A DNA stretch of 54,242 nt from Clostridiales bacterium (GTDB taxonomy: Bacteria > Bacillota > Clostridia > Christensenellales > Aristaeellaceae). Every line of letters starts with the position of its first letter. Within the stretch, counting starts at the first letter, position 1. The stretch lies in assembly GCA_029012285.1 (NCBI GenBank), contig JAQXLU010000091.1, positions 1 through 54,242 on the forward strand, written 5' to 3'. The notes beneath the pieces are model-generated. The model was not told where the DNA came from. It worked only from the letters and a program-made list of their open reading frames with translations, and ran no database searches. Shown one piece after another: positions 34,438 through 42,569 of the stretch. The position numbers and the translations under genes are program-made.

Positions 34438-35142
34438 TCAGTCGTCCGCGGACTCCTCCAGGTACTTTTCCAGCTTGCGCTTGACGCGCTGCAGGGCGTT
34501 GTCGATGGACTTTACATGGCGGCCCAGCATATCAGCGATTTCCTGGTAGCTCTTTCCATCCAGGTAGGCAGCGAGCACCTCCTGCTCCAGGCCGGATAGC
34601 ACCTCGTCGATCTTCTGGTGGATGCCGCGCAGATCCTCCTGGGAGATGAGCAGCTCCTCGGGGTTTGCGCTGTGGCCCTCAGCGCAGACATCCAGCAGCG
34701 TGCGGTCGCTTTCCTCGTCGTAAAGGGGCTTGTTGAGCGACACATAGCTGTTGAGGGGGATGTGCTTTTGCCTCGTCGCGGTCTTGATGGCAGTGATGAT
34801 CTGCCTGGTGATGCACAATTCGGCAAAGGCGCGGAAGGAGGACAGCTTCTCCGGGCGGAAGTCGCGGATGGCCTTGTACAGGCCGATCATGCCTTCCTGC
34901 ACGATGTCCTCATGGTCCGCCCCGATGAGGAAGTAGCTCCGGGCCTTGGAGCGCACAAAGTTCTTGTACTTGTTCAGCAGATACTCTACCGCCACCGAAT
35001 CGCCGGTGCGGCACAGCGCCACAACGTCCTCGTCCGTCATATCCGCGTATTCCGCAGCGTTTTCCGGCGCTTTGGGTTGCGGCGAGGCCGTCTCCGCCCC
35101 TGCTTCGGGGGGCAAGATCGTGGTTTTCATACGCTCGTCCAT
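34438..35142 (-). CDS. sigH: RNA polymerase sigma factor SigH (Spo0H family)
   Basis: 234 residues. After a Pro/Glu/Ala-rich N-terminal lead (about 5-25) come region 2 (VEYLLNKYKNFVRSKARSYFLIGADHEDIVQEGMIGLYKAIRDF) and region 4 (LSGLEQEVLAAYLDGKSYQEIADMLGRHVKSIDNALQRVKRKL). Both are close to SigH, which drives early sporulation and stationary-phase genes. The start is chosen at ATG 35142 with AGGA eight bases upstream; ATG 35151 and 35130 are alternatives. It follows rae1 in the conserved rlmB-rae1-sigH order. Confidence 0.93.
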   Translation of the reverse strand: MDERMKTTILPPEAGAETASPQPKAPENAAEYADMTDEDVVALCRTGDSVAVEYLLNKYKNFVRSKARSYFLIGADHEDIVQEGMIGLYKAIRDFRPEKLSSFRAFAELCITRQIITAIKTATRQKHIPLNSYVSLNKPLYDEESDRTLLDVCAEGHSANPEELLISQEDLRGIHQKIDEVLSGLEQEVLAAYLDGKSYQEIADMLGRHVKSIDNALQRVKRKLEKYLEESADD

Positions 35143-35164
35143 GTCGTTCATCCTGCTTTGCAAG

Positions 35165-35674
35165 TTATTGTCCCCTGCGGAGCCTTTCCAGGGCTTCCTG
35201 TACATCCTTGGGCAGGCGGGAGGCAAGGGAGGAACGGGTCAGGGTTTGGGGGCTGGCGTGGGCGTCAAAACCGGCCTGGCGCAGCTGACGCAGCTCCCGC
35301 AGCAGCTCCCGGGCGGTCATGCGCGTCGCGCCCGAGCCCAGCACCATGGCTTGCTCCGCGCCGTCACTGGTGGCCACGCGGGCCTTCCGGTAGCGGGGCT
35401 TCTGGGCCACCAGGCGCTCGATGTAGGCATCCGCTGTCTCGCCGTGCCTGGTGAACACGAGGGTCAAGTCGCCATGCCTTTCCTCGGTGGTGAGGCGCTT
35501 CTCCGACTGATAGCCGTCAAACACCAGGATCACCTCTTCCCCGGTGTAGCCGCAGTAGTCCATCAGCAGGTGCTGCAAGCGGTCGCGGGCTTCGTCCATC
35601 GTCCAGCCCTGCTTTTCCGCTTCCTTCCACGCGCCAATGACATTGTAGCCATCGACAATCAGCAGATCCTTCAT
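35165..35674 (-). CDS. rae1: NYN-domain ribonuclease, Rae1/YacP type
   Basis: 169 residues. PIN-like NYN fold: LLIVDGYNVIGAWKE at the start, EEVILVFDGYQ, VVFTRHGETADAYIERLV and VATSDGAEQAMVLGSGA, whose aspartates form the metal site. In Bacillus Rae1 cleaves mRNA in the ribosomal A site. The C-terminal Arg-rich helix (SRLPKDVQEALERLRRG) is usual. Four-base overlap (ATGA) with rlmB. Confidence 0.93.
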   Translation of the reverse strand: MKDLLIVDGYNVIGAWKEAEKQGWTMDEARDRLQHLLMDYCGYTGEEVILVFDGYQSEKRLTTEERHGDLTLVFTRHGETADAYIERLVAQKPRYRKARVATSDGAEQAMVLGSGATRMTARELLRELRQLRQAGFDAHASPQTLTRSSLASRLPKDVQEALERLRRGQ

Positions 35675-36843
35675 GCCTTGCGGGAGGACAGCACGCGGTA
35701 CATCATCACACCCGCCGCCACGGAGGCGTTTAGGCTGTCGATGTGGCCCGCCATGGGCAGGGAGACCTTCTTGTCGCAGCGGTCGGCCACCAGGCGGCTC
35801 ACGCCCTCGCCTTCGCTGCCGACCACCAGCGCCACGCCGCCCTTGAAATTGACGCGCTCATAGTCCTCGCCATCCATGTCCATGGCGTAGGTCCAGATGT
35901 TGCGCTCCTTCAATTCCTCGATGGTGCGGCTTAAATTGGTCACGCGGGCGACTTTCATGTGCTCCACAGCACCGGCGGAAGCCTTCACCGCGGCAGGGGT
36001 CAGCCCCACGCTGCGGCGGTCGGGCACGATCACGCCATGCGCGCCCACACACTCGGCGGAGCGGATGATCGCGCCCAGGTTATGGGGGTCGGTCACGCCG
36101 TCCAGCAGAATGAGGAAGGGCTCCTCGTGCCTGCGCTCCGCTTCTGCCAGCATGGCCTCCACGGTGGAGTAGGCATAGGCGGACGCAAAGGCGATCAGCC
36201 CCTGATGATGCTGGGCCAGCTCATCCAGGCGGGCCTTCTCGACCTCCTGGACGATGATGTGCTGCTCCCGGGCCTTCTGGACGATCTCCCGGGCAGAGCC
36301 GGACAATTCGCCCCTGAGCACCAACAGCTTTTCGATGTCGCGGCCGGCCCGCAGCGCTTCCCGGATGGGATTGCGGCCCACCAGCAGGTTTTCGTTGACC
36401 GCGGCGTCCATCGTTTCCGGGGCGATGGGCGCAGTCGTCGCAGGGCGATACTCGCTGTCCCGGTAGCTGGGCGCGGGCTTGGGTTCGACGGGCCTGAAGT
36501 CACGGCGATCCTCCCGCTGAGCGGGCCTGCGCTCACCGTATGGGCGATCCTCCCGCTTGCCATAGGGCTTACGTTCCCCGAAGGAACGCTCCTCCTGCCT
36601 GCCATAGGGCTTGCGCTCGCCATAGGGACGGTCCTCCCGCTTGCCGTAGGGCTTGCGGTCGCCGTAGGGACGGTCGTCCTCGCGCTTGGCATAGGGCTTA
36701 CGCTCGCCATAGGGACGGTCCTCCTCGCGCTTGGGGCCGAAGCGCCGCGCGCCTGTGTACTGGCTACCCTCGTCGGCCCAGGAGCCGGCGGCGTGATTCT
36801 TCTTTTGCGGCTTGCGGCCCGGTGCGTCATTGTAATATGCCAT
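35671..36843 (-). CDS. rlmB: 23S rRNA 2'-O-methyltransferase RlmB (TrmH/SpoU family) with repetitive N-terminus
   Basis: 390 residues. The first 140 are disordered and dominated by repeats of the kind YGERKPYGKREDRP (about seven copies), strongly basic. The substrate-binding domain (about 150-225; VGRNPIREALRAGRDIEKLLV) and SPOUT knot follow, with LDGVTDPHNLGAIIRSAECVGAHGVIVP, LVVGSEGEGVSRL and SLPMAGHIDSLNASVAAG. It methylates a guanosine in the 23S peptidyl-transferase region. The extension may be an RNA-binding tail. Confidence 0.95.
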   Translation of the reverse strand: MAYYNDAPGRKPQKKNHAAGSWADEGSQYTGARRFGPKREEDRPYGERKPYAKREDDRPYGDRKPYGKREDRPYGERKPYGRQEERSFGERKPYGKREDRPYGERRPAQREDRRDFRPVEPKPAPSYRDSEYRPATTAPIAPETMDAAVNENLLVGRNPIREALRAGRDIEKLLVLRGELSGSAREIVQKAREQHIIVQEVEKARLDELAQHHQGLIAFASAYAYSTVEAMLAEAERRHEEPFLILLDGVTDPHNLGAIIRSAECVGAHGVIVPDRRSVGLTPAAVKASAGAVEHMKVARVTNLSRTIEELKERNIWTYAMDMDGEDYERVNFKGGVALVVGSEGEGVSRLVADRCDKKVSLPMAGHIDSLNASVAAGVMMYRVLSSRKA

Positions 36844-36861
36844 GTTGCTTCTCCTTGATCC

Positions 36862-37596
36862 TCACTGTTCGTCTTGGTTGTTCAGCGTATTGAGCCAGGC
36901 CTTGCGGGCCTCGCGAATCTCCACCATTCTGCCGCAGGTCTTTTCCCCCTCAGGGCAGCCGCCGCGCAGGCAGCCGGGTCCCGCATCCTCAAAGAGCGCG
37001 GGTGCGACCTCCATGCACAGCCGGTGCATCTCCGTGGCCAGGGCGCGTATCTCCCACTGGGCGCGGGAGCACATCCGCAGGCTGAAAAAGTGGCGCAGCT
37101 CCCGCACATTCATGGTGACCATCATGCGGGTTTCGCATGCACCGGGCAGCACAAAACGCGCGTCCTCGTTGCCGCCCTCGCCCGTGCCCAGCTTCTGCTG
37201 CCAGGCGGTGTACCACTGGTGCAGCGTATCCATCTGCTGCTCGAACTCGGTCACAGCTTCCGCGCCCAGCGCCTCGATCTTCGGCGGGATGATATAGCCA
37301 AAGCCGTTCTCGTAGCTGACATAGCGCTGGCTTTGCACGGAGAAGCTGGCCAGGCGGTGTCTGGTGATCTGCGCCAGCAGCACGCGACTAACCCCCTCGA
37401 TGCCGAAGGTGAAGGACGCATGCTCCAGCACGGAATCATGCCCCATCCCCATGATCTTGTGGACGAAGGCCGTCTGATCCTTGGCTTCGACCCGCTCCAG
37501 CAGGTCATCCACCCGGGCCTTGGAGTAGCACAGCCGCGCCCCCAGGGCCACGACCTCCTCCGGGCTGAGCGTGTGGCGAATCAGCGCCACCTTCAT
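36862..37596 (-). CDS. thyX: Flavin-dependent thymidylate synthase
   Basis: 244 residues. The ThyX motif RHRLASFSVQSQRY (RHRX7S) and HDSVLEHASFTFGIEGVSR, ALGAEAVTEFEQQM and RELRHFFSLRMCSRAQWEIR are all present. It makes dTMP from dUMP using methylene-THF and FAD/NADPH. ATG 37596 lies 1 bp after the mrnC stop with AGGAG inside the mrnC end; ATG 37611 is an alternative. A C-terminal Cys-rich segment (GPGCLRGGCPEGEKTCGRM) is typical of clostridial ThyX. Confidence 0.96.
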   Translation of the reverse strand: MKVALIRHTLSPEEVVALGARLCYSKARVDDLLERVEAKDQTAFVHKIMGMGHDSVLEHASFTFGIEGVSRVLLAQITRHRLASFSVQSQRYVSYENGFGYIIPPKIEALGAEAVTEFEQQMDTLHQWYTAWQQKLGTGEGGNEDARFVLPGACETRMMVTMNVRELRHFFSLRMCSRAQWEIRALATEMHRLCMEVAPALFEDAGPGCLRGGCPEGEKTCGRMVEIREARKAWLNTLNNQDEQ

Positions 37597-37597
37597 C

Positions 37598-38017
37598 TTA
37601 CTCCTGGGCATGGTGCGTTTCCTCCTGACTTTGGGTGAACAGGGCAAGCAGGCGTTCCTCCTGCCCGATGAGGTACAGATAGCCAATGAGCGCCTCCAGG
37701 GCCGTGGCGGCGCGATAATCGGCCGCATCCTGGTTCTTTGGCGCTGCATGATGCGCGTGAGCGTTGCGTCCCCTACGGGCGACATCCGCCTCGACATCGG
37801 TCAGCAAGCACTCGATGCGCCGCAGAGCCTCCGCCTGGGCATGGGCGTTGACGCAGGCCACCGCGTCCTTGTGGACATGGCGGGCGCTGCGGCCCTTGTA
37901 GATCACGCGGCTGCGGACGAGCAGCTCCCACACCACATCACCGATATAAGCCAGCTGAAGCGGGTTGAGCATCCGTGCGCGGGCTTCCTCCATCGGCGCT
38001 GACTCGCGAAGGGTCAA
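37598..38017 (-). CDS. mrnC: Mini-ribonuclease III
   Basis: 139 residues, the usual Mini-III length (RNase III catalytic domain, no RNA-binding domain). The core is LNPLQLAYIGDVVWELLVRSRVI with its catalytic acidic residues, and YRAATALEALIGYLYLIGQEERL with the second acidic cluster. It matures 23S rRNA ends. The start is TTG 38017, chosen because AAGGAGG (38026-38032) stands 8 bp upstream; ATG 37993 has no ribosome site. Confidence 0.92.
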   Translation of the reverse strand: MTLRESAPMEEARARMLNPLQLAYIGDVVWELLVRSRVIYKGRSARHVHKDAVACVNAHAQAEALRRIECLLTDVEADVARRGRNAHAHHAAPKNQDAADYRAATALEALIGYLYLIGQEERLLALFTQSQEETHHAQE

Positions 38018-38080
38018 ACGGTTCGCCTCCTTGCGGGAACGCGACCATTCGCCTTCCCTGTGCATATGCATACATGTTTT

Positions 38081-38109
38081 ATTATAGCATAACCGGTACA
38101 GAACGGCAA
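38081..38109 (-). promoter_or_regulatory. Promoter of the mrnC-thyX-rlmB-rae1-sigH operon
   Basis: Minus strand TTGCCG (38109-38104), 17 bp, extended -10 TGCTATAAT (TATAAT 38086-38081). Confidence 0.8.
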
Positions 38110-38131
38110 CACCTTTGCGCCTGAACGGCAC

Positions 38132-38159
38132 AAAAAAACCTTCAAGCGGCGCTTGAAGG
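38132..38159 (-). terminator. tRNA-Lys operon terminator
   Basis: CCTTCAAGC/GCTTGAAGG (38139-38147 with 38151-38159) followed on the minus strand by seven T. Confidence 0.95.
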
Positions 38160-38171
38160 CTTCCAATTTCG

Positions 38172-38244
38172 TACACCATCAGGGACTCGAACCCTGGACA
38201 CCCTGATTAAGAGTCAGGTGCTCTACCAACTGAGCTAATGGTGC
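38172..38244 (-). tRNA. tRNA-Lys (anticodon CTT), copy 1, no encoded CCA
   Basis: Cloverleaf readable on the minus strand: GCACCAT acceptor, GTTGGTAGAGC D-arm, CCTGA-CTCTTAA-TCAGG anticodon arm (CTT), GTTCGAGTC T-loop. The 3' end continues CGA, not CCA, unlike copies 2 and 3, so CCA must be added. Last gene of the tandem transcript. Confidence 0.95.
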
Positions 38245-38262
38245 ATATAGAATCCGGGTTGC

Positions 38263-38338
38263 TGGTACACCATCAGGGACTCGAACCCTGGACACCCTGA
38301 TTAAGAGTCAGGTGCTCTACCAACTGAGCTAATGGTGC
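38263..38338 (-). tRNA. tRNA-Lys (anticodon CTT), copy 2, CCA encoded
   Basis: Same 73-nt body as copy 1, with encoded CCA (38265-38263). Confidence 0.96.
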
Positions 38339-38355
38339 ATATGAACCCGGATTCT

Positions 38356-38431
38356 TGGTACACCATCAGGGACTCGAACCCTGGACACCCTGATTAAGAG
38401 TCAGGTGCTCTACCAACTGAGCTAATGGTGC
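38356..38431 (-). tRNA. tRNA-Lys (anticodon CTT), copy 3, CCA encoded
   Basis: Same body and encoded CCA (38358-38356). It is first in the transcript, about 30 bp after the promoter -10. Confidence 0.96.
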
Positions 38432-38461
38432 ACATGCCGCATCACGCGGTCAACGGATGAT

Positions 38462-38489
38462 ATTATACCGTATTTTGTGAAATTGTCAA
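38462..38489 (-). promoter_or_regulatory. tRNA-Lys operon promoter
   Basis: Minus strand TTGACA (38489-38484), 16 bp, TATAAT (38467-38462). Confidence 0.9.
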
Positions 38490-38546
38490 TAGGTTTTAGA
38501 AATTTTCCTGAGAATTTTGTTCCGGCGAGTACCGTCTGCGCCAACA

Positions 38547-38575
38547 CAAAAAGCGGCTTTACGCCGCTTTTTGTT
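38547..38575 (-). terminator. Ferredoxin gene terminator
   Basis: ACAAAAAGCGGC/GCCGCTTTTTGT (38547-38558 with 38564-38575), 12-bp perfect stem with A/T ends; it works on either strand. Confidence 0.9.
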
Positions 38576-38592
38576 CGCTCATGTTCGCTTTA

Positions 38593-38760
38593 TCAGGCTT
38601 CGGGAGCGGAAACGGGGCAGGTGTCAGCGCAAGCGCCACAGTCAATGCACAGATCGGCATTGATCTCGTACTTGCCGTCACCCTCGGCGATCGCGCCCAC
38701 GGGGCAGCCCTCGGCGCAAGCGCCGCAAGCGATGCAGGCATCGGTAATCTTGTAAGCCAT
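38593..38760 (-). CDS. 2[4Fe-4S] ferredoxin
   Basis: 55 residues, the length of clostridial ferredoxins. Two cluster motifs are CIACGACAEGCPVGAI and CIDCGACADTCP, each CxxCxxCxxxCP. It carries electrons at low potential in the cytosol. GGAGG is upstream of ATG 38760. Single-gene unit with its own promoter, palindromic leader site and terminator. Confidence 0.97.
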   Translation of the reverse strand: MAYKITDACIACGACAEGCPVGAIAEGDGKYEINADLCIDCGACADTCPVSAPEA

Positions 38761-38783
38761 AATCGTGACCTCCTTGCAAAATT

Positions 38784-38797
38784 TCGACATCTGTCGA
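38784..38797. promoter_or_regulatory. Palindrome TCGACA-TC-TGTCGA in the ferredoxin leader
   Basis: Perfect inverted repeat between promoter and ribosome site. It is likely an operator, possibly for a redox or iron regulator; the identity is not deducible. Confidence 0.5.
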
Positions 38798-38807
38798 GGC
38801 TGATGTT

Positions 38808-38836
38808 ATCATACACCGCTCAGGCCAAGTTGTCAA
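38808..38836 (-). promoter_or_regulatory. Ferredoxin promoter
   Basis: Minus strand TTGACA (38836-38831), 17 bp, TATGAT (38813-38808). Confidence 0.9.
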
Positions 38837-38856
38837 GCCTTGCGGGTCGAATTTTC

Positions 38857-40020
38857 TCATTTTCCGGTGTTTTCCGCCTCTTTCATGGCACGCTCCAGGG
38901 CGGCCTTCCAGGCGTTGGGCGCGGTTGCGGCGGATGCCTCCTGGGCGGGCTCGGTGACCACCGGTGCGTCCGCTTCGGCGGGGATTTCCTCCGCCTTGAC
39001 CTCAGCGGGCTTCTCCTGGGCCTTCTCCGGGGCGGGACGGGACTTCTCGCGCCGCTCGGGCTTCTCCCCCGCCTCGCGGTGGGGCTTGCGCTCCTCGCGG
39101 GCGGGGCGCTCCTTCCGGGGGCGTGGCTCATCCTGGGCGTCGGGCTTTTGCGCCGCATGATCAGCGCATTCCGCAGCGATCTCCTCCGCCTCCTCGCGGT
39201 GAACAGCGGCTGCGCCGGGGCGCTGCACCTCGTCCATCGGGTAGTCCTTGAGCTCACTGGAATCGCCCTTTTGGATGCGCACACGCACGGTTTCCTTGAT
39301 GATGTTCAGCTCCCACACCACGCCCGGGCCGTCAGGGGTCATGACCTCCTTGCCGACCTTGGGCATCTTCTTGCGGGTCTGCTCGTATTGATCCTGCTCG
39401 TACTTGAGGCAGCACATCAATCGGCCGCACACGCCGGAAATCTTGGTGGGATTGAGGGAGAGGTTCTGCTCCTTGGCCATCTTGATGGACACGGGCTGGA
39501 AATCCCCCAGGAACGCGCCGCAGCAGATGGGACGACCACAGATGCCCAGGCCGCCCAGCATCTTCGCCTCATCGCGCACGCCGATCTGCCTTAGCTCGAT
39601 ACGGGTCTTGAACACGCCGGCCAGATCCTTGACCAGGCTGCGGAAGTCCACACGCCCGTTGGCGGTGAAGTAGAAGAGGATCTTTGAATTGTCGAAGGTG
39701 TACTCCACGCTCACCAGCTTCATGTCCAGCTTGTGCTCGCTGATCTTCTTTTGGCAGATCTGGAAGGCCTCTTTCTCGGCGGCCTTGTTGTCGTGATGAT
39801 GCTGGATGTCCTCCGCGGTGGCGACGCGCACCACCGGCTTGAGCGGGCTTTGCAGCGTGGTATCGTCAATCTCCTTGATGCCCGTCACCACCTCGCCGAA
39901 CTCCACGCCACGGGAGGTTTCCACCAGCACATAATTGCCGGGCGTGGGCCAGAACTCGCCCGGGTCGAAGAAATACAGCTTTCCGGCGTTCTCAAAGCGA
40001 ACGCCAATTACATTGACCAT
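38857..40020 (-). CDS. ricT: PSP1/RicT (YaaT) family protein
   Basis: 387 residues. The conserved PSP1 core (about 1-270) includes GLGICGRPICCGAFLGDFQPVSIKMAKEQ and SGVCGRLMCCLKYE; these cysteines bind [4Fe-4S] clusters in the RicA/F/T complex that aids RNase Y processing. The last 120 residues are a charged, Pro/Glu/Arg-rich tail specific to this lineage. It overlaps holB by 13 bp. Bacillus has the same darA-holB-ricT order (with yaaR). Confidence 0.94.
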   Translation of the reverse strand: MVNVIGVRFENAGKLYFFDPGEFWPTPGNYVLVETSRGVEFGEVVTGIKEIDDTTLQSPLKPVVRVATAEDIQHHHDNKAAEKEAFQICQKKISEHKLDMKLVSVEYTFDNSKILFYFTANGRVDFRSLVKDLAGVFKTRIELRQIGVRDEAKMLGGLGICGRPICCGAFLGDFQPVSIKMAKEQNLSLNPTKISGVCGRLMCCLKYEQDQYEQTRKKMPKVGKEVMTPDGPGVVWELNIIKETVRVRIQKGDSSELKDYPMDEVQRPGAAAVHREEAEEIAAECADHAAQKPDAQDEPRPRKERPAREERKPHREAGEKPERREKSRPAPEKAQEKPAEVKAEEIPAEADAPVVTEPAQEASAATAPNAWKAALERAMKEAENTGK

Positions 40021-41057
40021 CGATTCTTTTCCTCCATCAGGCTCAGCAGCAGCTGTTCCACCACCGCCTGCCAGGTCACTTGATTCGCCCTCATCCGGCG
40101 CGCCGTGCCGACCGCTTCCATGAGGGAGATAAACGATTGGAGCTCCCCTTCCCGGGCAAGCCGCTGCCAGGCCGGAGGGTAATCCGCCAGCAGGGCTTCA
40201 TCCTGCCTTCCAAAGCGCACCAGCTGCAGCTGGCGGAGCATGTCCTCCACATCATCAAGCAGCTCGTCGGATTCGTCCTTGCGATCCTTCCAGGCGGTGG
40301 ACACCTTCAAAATATCCCCTCGGCTTTGCAGCTCGAAGAAGTCCCGCATCACGTCCCCACGGCGCTGCCAGTAGGCTTCATCCGCCGCGACGGCGATCGC
40401 CCGGCCGATGCTGCCGCCGGACACGCTCAGCGCCTTTTGCGCCATTTCCGGCGACACGCCATGCTCGCGCAGCACCTTGAGCACCACATCATCCGGCCAG
40501 GGATGCATTTTCAGCGCCCTGCACCTGCTGACGATGGTGGGCAGCAGCAACTCCGGCGACTCTGTGGTCAGCAGGAACACCGTGCCAGCCAGCGGCTCCT
40601 CCAACGTTTTGAGCAGCGCGTTCTGGGCGGGCTGATTCATCTTCTCCGCCCGCTCGATGATAACGATGCGTCGCCCGCCCTCAAAGGTATGTTGCCCGAC
40701 CAGGCTGTTGACATGGCGAATCTCATCCACGGGGATGCTTGCCATACCTGCCTTCACCTCCGGCGACAGGGGCTTGCCCGGCATGACCGTGATAACGTCC
40801 GGGTGGTTGCCATCCCGCACCTGGATACAGGCAGGGCATACGCCGCAGGGTTTGCGCTCCCCCTTGCACAGGAGGTACTGGGCCATCAGGCGGGCCAGCG
40901 TGCGCTTGCCCATGCCGGACGCGCCGCTGATGAGATACGCATGCACAAAGCTGCCATCCTCCAGCGTGCGGATCAGTCCATCGTAAAGCGCGCCCTGCCC
41001 CCGGAAGTCGGACAGGACGGGCATCAAATCCCCCTTGGCGCTTTCTGCGGCGGACAT
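40008..41057 (-). CDS. holB: DNA polymerase III clamp-loader subunit delta'
   Basis: 349 residues. The AAA+ fold shows SGASGMGKRTLA (P-loop region), the zinc-binding CKGERKPCGVCPAC, IVIIERAEKMNQPAQNALLKTLEEP, and sensor region LLTTESPELLLPTIVSRCRALKM. It loads the sliding clamp with DnaX and HolA. AGGAGG lies just upstream of ATG 41057. Sits between darA and ricT. Confidence 0.95.
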   Translation of the reverse strand: MSAAESAKGDLMPVLSDFRGQGALYDGLIRTLEDGSFVHAYLISGASGMGKRTLARLMAQYLLCKGERKPCGVCPACIQVRDGNHPDVITVMPGKPLSPEVKAGMASIPVDEIRHVNSLVGQHTFEGGRRIVIIERAEKMNQPAQNALLKTLEEPLAGTVFLLTTESPELLLPTIVSRCRALKMHPWPDDVVLKVLREHGVSPEMAQKALSVSGGSIGRAIAVAADEAYWQRRGDVMRDFFELQSRGDILKVSTAWKDRKDESDELLDDVEDMLRQLQLVRFGRQDEALLADYPPAWQRLAREGELQSFISLMEAVGTARRMRANQVTWQAVVEQLLLSLMEEKNRWSM

Positions 41058-41069
41058 TCATCGTCCTCC

Positions 41070-41405
41070 TTACAGCTTGACAAACTGATCCACGGAGAGC
41101 ACGAACACCGTCGCGCCGCCGACGGTCACCTCCACCGGGTAGGAGGACATGCCGGGCATGGTGCCCATGCTGCCCAGGGCGGAGGGGGCGGTGGTCGTCT
41201 GTTTGCGGCACTTGCAGACCTGCTCGATGATGCCCATGACGCACTGGAGCTTGTCATCGTTCACACCGATGAGCAGCGTGGTGTTGCCCGCGCGCAGAAA
41301 GCCGCCAGTGGTGGCCAGCTTGGTCACACCGTAGCCGTTTTTCATCAGCTGATTGACAAGGCGGGACGTATCTTCGTCCTGGACGATGGCGATAACGAGC
41401 TTCAT
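41070..41405 (-). CDS. darA: Cyclic-di-AMP receptor DarA (PII-like, YaaQ)
   Basis: 111 residues. The PII-like fold starts MKLVIAIVQDEDTSRLVNQLMKNGYGVTKLATTGGFLRAGNTTLLIGV, and the large loop carries KQTTTAPSALGSMGTM before VEVTVGGATVFVLSVDQF. It binds c-di-AMP as a trimer. AGGAGG is 8 bp before ATG 41405; holB follows after 12 bp. Confidence 0.94.
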   Translation of the reverse strand: MKLVIAIVQDEDTSRLVNQLMKNGYGVTKLATTGGFLRAGNTTLLIGVNDDKLQCVMGIIEQVCKCRKQTTTAPSALGSMGTMPGMSSYPVEVTVGGATVFVLSVDQFVKL

Positions 41406-41447
41406 ATATACAACCTCCTCTGTTCGGAGCATGATGCTTCCCCTAAC

Positions 41448-41476
41448 AGTATACAACAGGCGCGCAAGAAATGCAA
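41448..41476 (-). promoter_or_regulatory. Promoter of darA-holB-ricT
   Basis: Minus strand TTGCAT (41476-41471), 17 bp, TATACT (41453-41448). Confidence 0.75.
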
Positions 41477-41507
41477 GCCGCCGCGCAGGGATTTCATTTC
41501 GCCACAG

Positions 41508-41534
41508 AAAAACGCCGCAAAAACCGTTGCGGCG
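41508..41534 (-). terminator. purC terminator
   Basis: CGCCGCAA/TTGCGGCG (41513-41520 with 41527-41534) followed on the minus strand by TTTTT. Confidence 0.9.
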
Positions 41535-41541
41535 CATATCT

Positions 41542-42255
41542 TTACTGTTCGCCCATCATCCGGTGCAGCAGGTCCTGGTAGGCCTGCTCCACATTGCCCA
41601 GATCGCGGCGGAAGCGGTCGATGTCCATGGGCTCATGGGTACGGGCATCCCAGAAGCGGGAGGTGTCCGCGTCGATCTCATCCACCAGCAGGATGCGCCC
41701 CTCATAGCGGCCGTACTCCAGCTTGAAGTCCACCAGCTCCACCCCGATGTCCGACATGTACTCGGTGAGAATCTTGTTGATTTTCAACGAGGTCTCCAGC
41801 ATGAAATCAACCTCGTCGCTGGTGGCCAGGTGCATGGCCATGATGTGGGTCTTGTTGATGACAGGGTTCTCCAGGTACTCGTCCCGCAGCACGATCTCGA
41901 CGATGGTGGTATCCAGCTTGGTGCCGGTTTCCATGCCAATCCGCGCGCCCAGGGAGCCTGCCACGCGGTTGCGCACCTTGATGGTGATCGGGATGGTCTC
42001 CGCCCGCTTGATGAGGGACTGGCGGGCGTCCAGCTGCTCGATGAAGTGATTCTCGATGCCCTTCTCCGCCAGCATGCGGTACAGATGGGCACACACCGCG
42101 TTGTTGACCTCGCCCTTGCCCAGGATGCGGCCGCGCTTGAGGCCATGATACGCCAACGCTTCGTCCTTGAAGTAGACAACGGCCGTTTTAGGATCGTTCG
42201 TTTCGTAGACCCGTTTGCCCTTGCCTTCCGACAGCAGCTTGCCAATTTCCACCAT
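41542..42255 (-). CDS. purC: SAICAR synthetase (phosphoribosylaminoimidazole-succinocarboxamide synthase)
   Basis: 237 residues. GKLLSEGKGKRVYET (ATP site), IPITIKVRNRVAGSL, LVDFKLEYGR and VDEIDADTSRFWD are the family marks. It joins aspartate to CAIR in purine synthesis. AAGGAG stands 9 bp before ATG 42255. It stands alone rather than in a pur operon, and no purine riboswitch is visible upstream. Confidence 0.97.
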   Translation of the reverse strand: MVEIGKLLSEGKGKRVYETNDPKTAVVYFKDEALAYHGLKRGRILGKGEVNNAVCAHLYRMLAEKGIENHFIEQLDARQSLIKRAETIPITIKVRNRVAGSLGARIGMETGTKLDTTIVEIVLRDEYLENPVINKTHIMAMHLATSDEVDFMLETSLKINKILTEYMSDIGVELVDFKLEYGRYEGRILLVDEIDADTSRFWDARTHEPMDIDRFRRDLGNVEQAYQDLLHRMMGEQ

Positions 42256-42329
42256 AGAGGCACGCTCCTTCATATGAATGCGCTCCGGGAAAAGACGAAC
42301 ATTCATTGTCCGTCACCGGATAATATGGT

Positions 42330-42358
42330 ATTCTACCACCTTTTCTACACGGGTACAA
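42330..42358 (-). promoter_or_regulatory. purC promoter
   Basis: Minus strand TTGTAC (42358-42353), 17 bp, TAGAAT (42335-42330). Confidence 0.6.
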
Positions 42359-42525
42359 GAGGAAAACGTGCGTTTCTCGCGTTTTTGTGTATTCTCCACG
42401 AAAAGCCTGCCTTCACCTGTGCAAAGTCCAGCAAAACGGGCTGTCAGAGATATTCGGTTTTGTTCAATCTGCGCATGCAGGCCCAGCGGCTCATCCGAAC
42501 ATTCCATACCTGAACAAAAACAGGA
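42359..42525. other. Intergenic, no feature seen
   Basis: Between the purC promoter and the ispH-rpsA terminator. No gene, stable hairpin or promoter recognised. Confidence 0.5.
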
Positions 42526-42548
42526 GACCGGCATCTGCCAGCCTCCTG
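42526..42548 (-). terminator. ispH-rpsA terminator
   Basis: CAGGAG/CTCCTG (42531-42536 with 42543-42548) enclosing short inner complementarity, then TTTTT on the minus strand. Confidence 0.75.
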
Positions 42549-42569
42549 ATGGGTTGCGTAAAATGGGGA

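Noticed and set aside
42256..42569. Purine riboswitch before purC
   Set aside because: No conserved riboswitch core sequence is visible; only a promoter.
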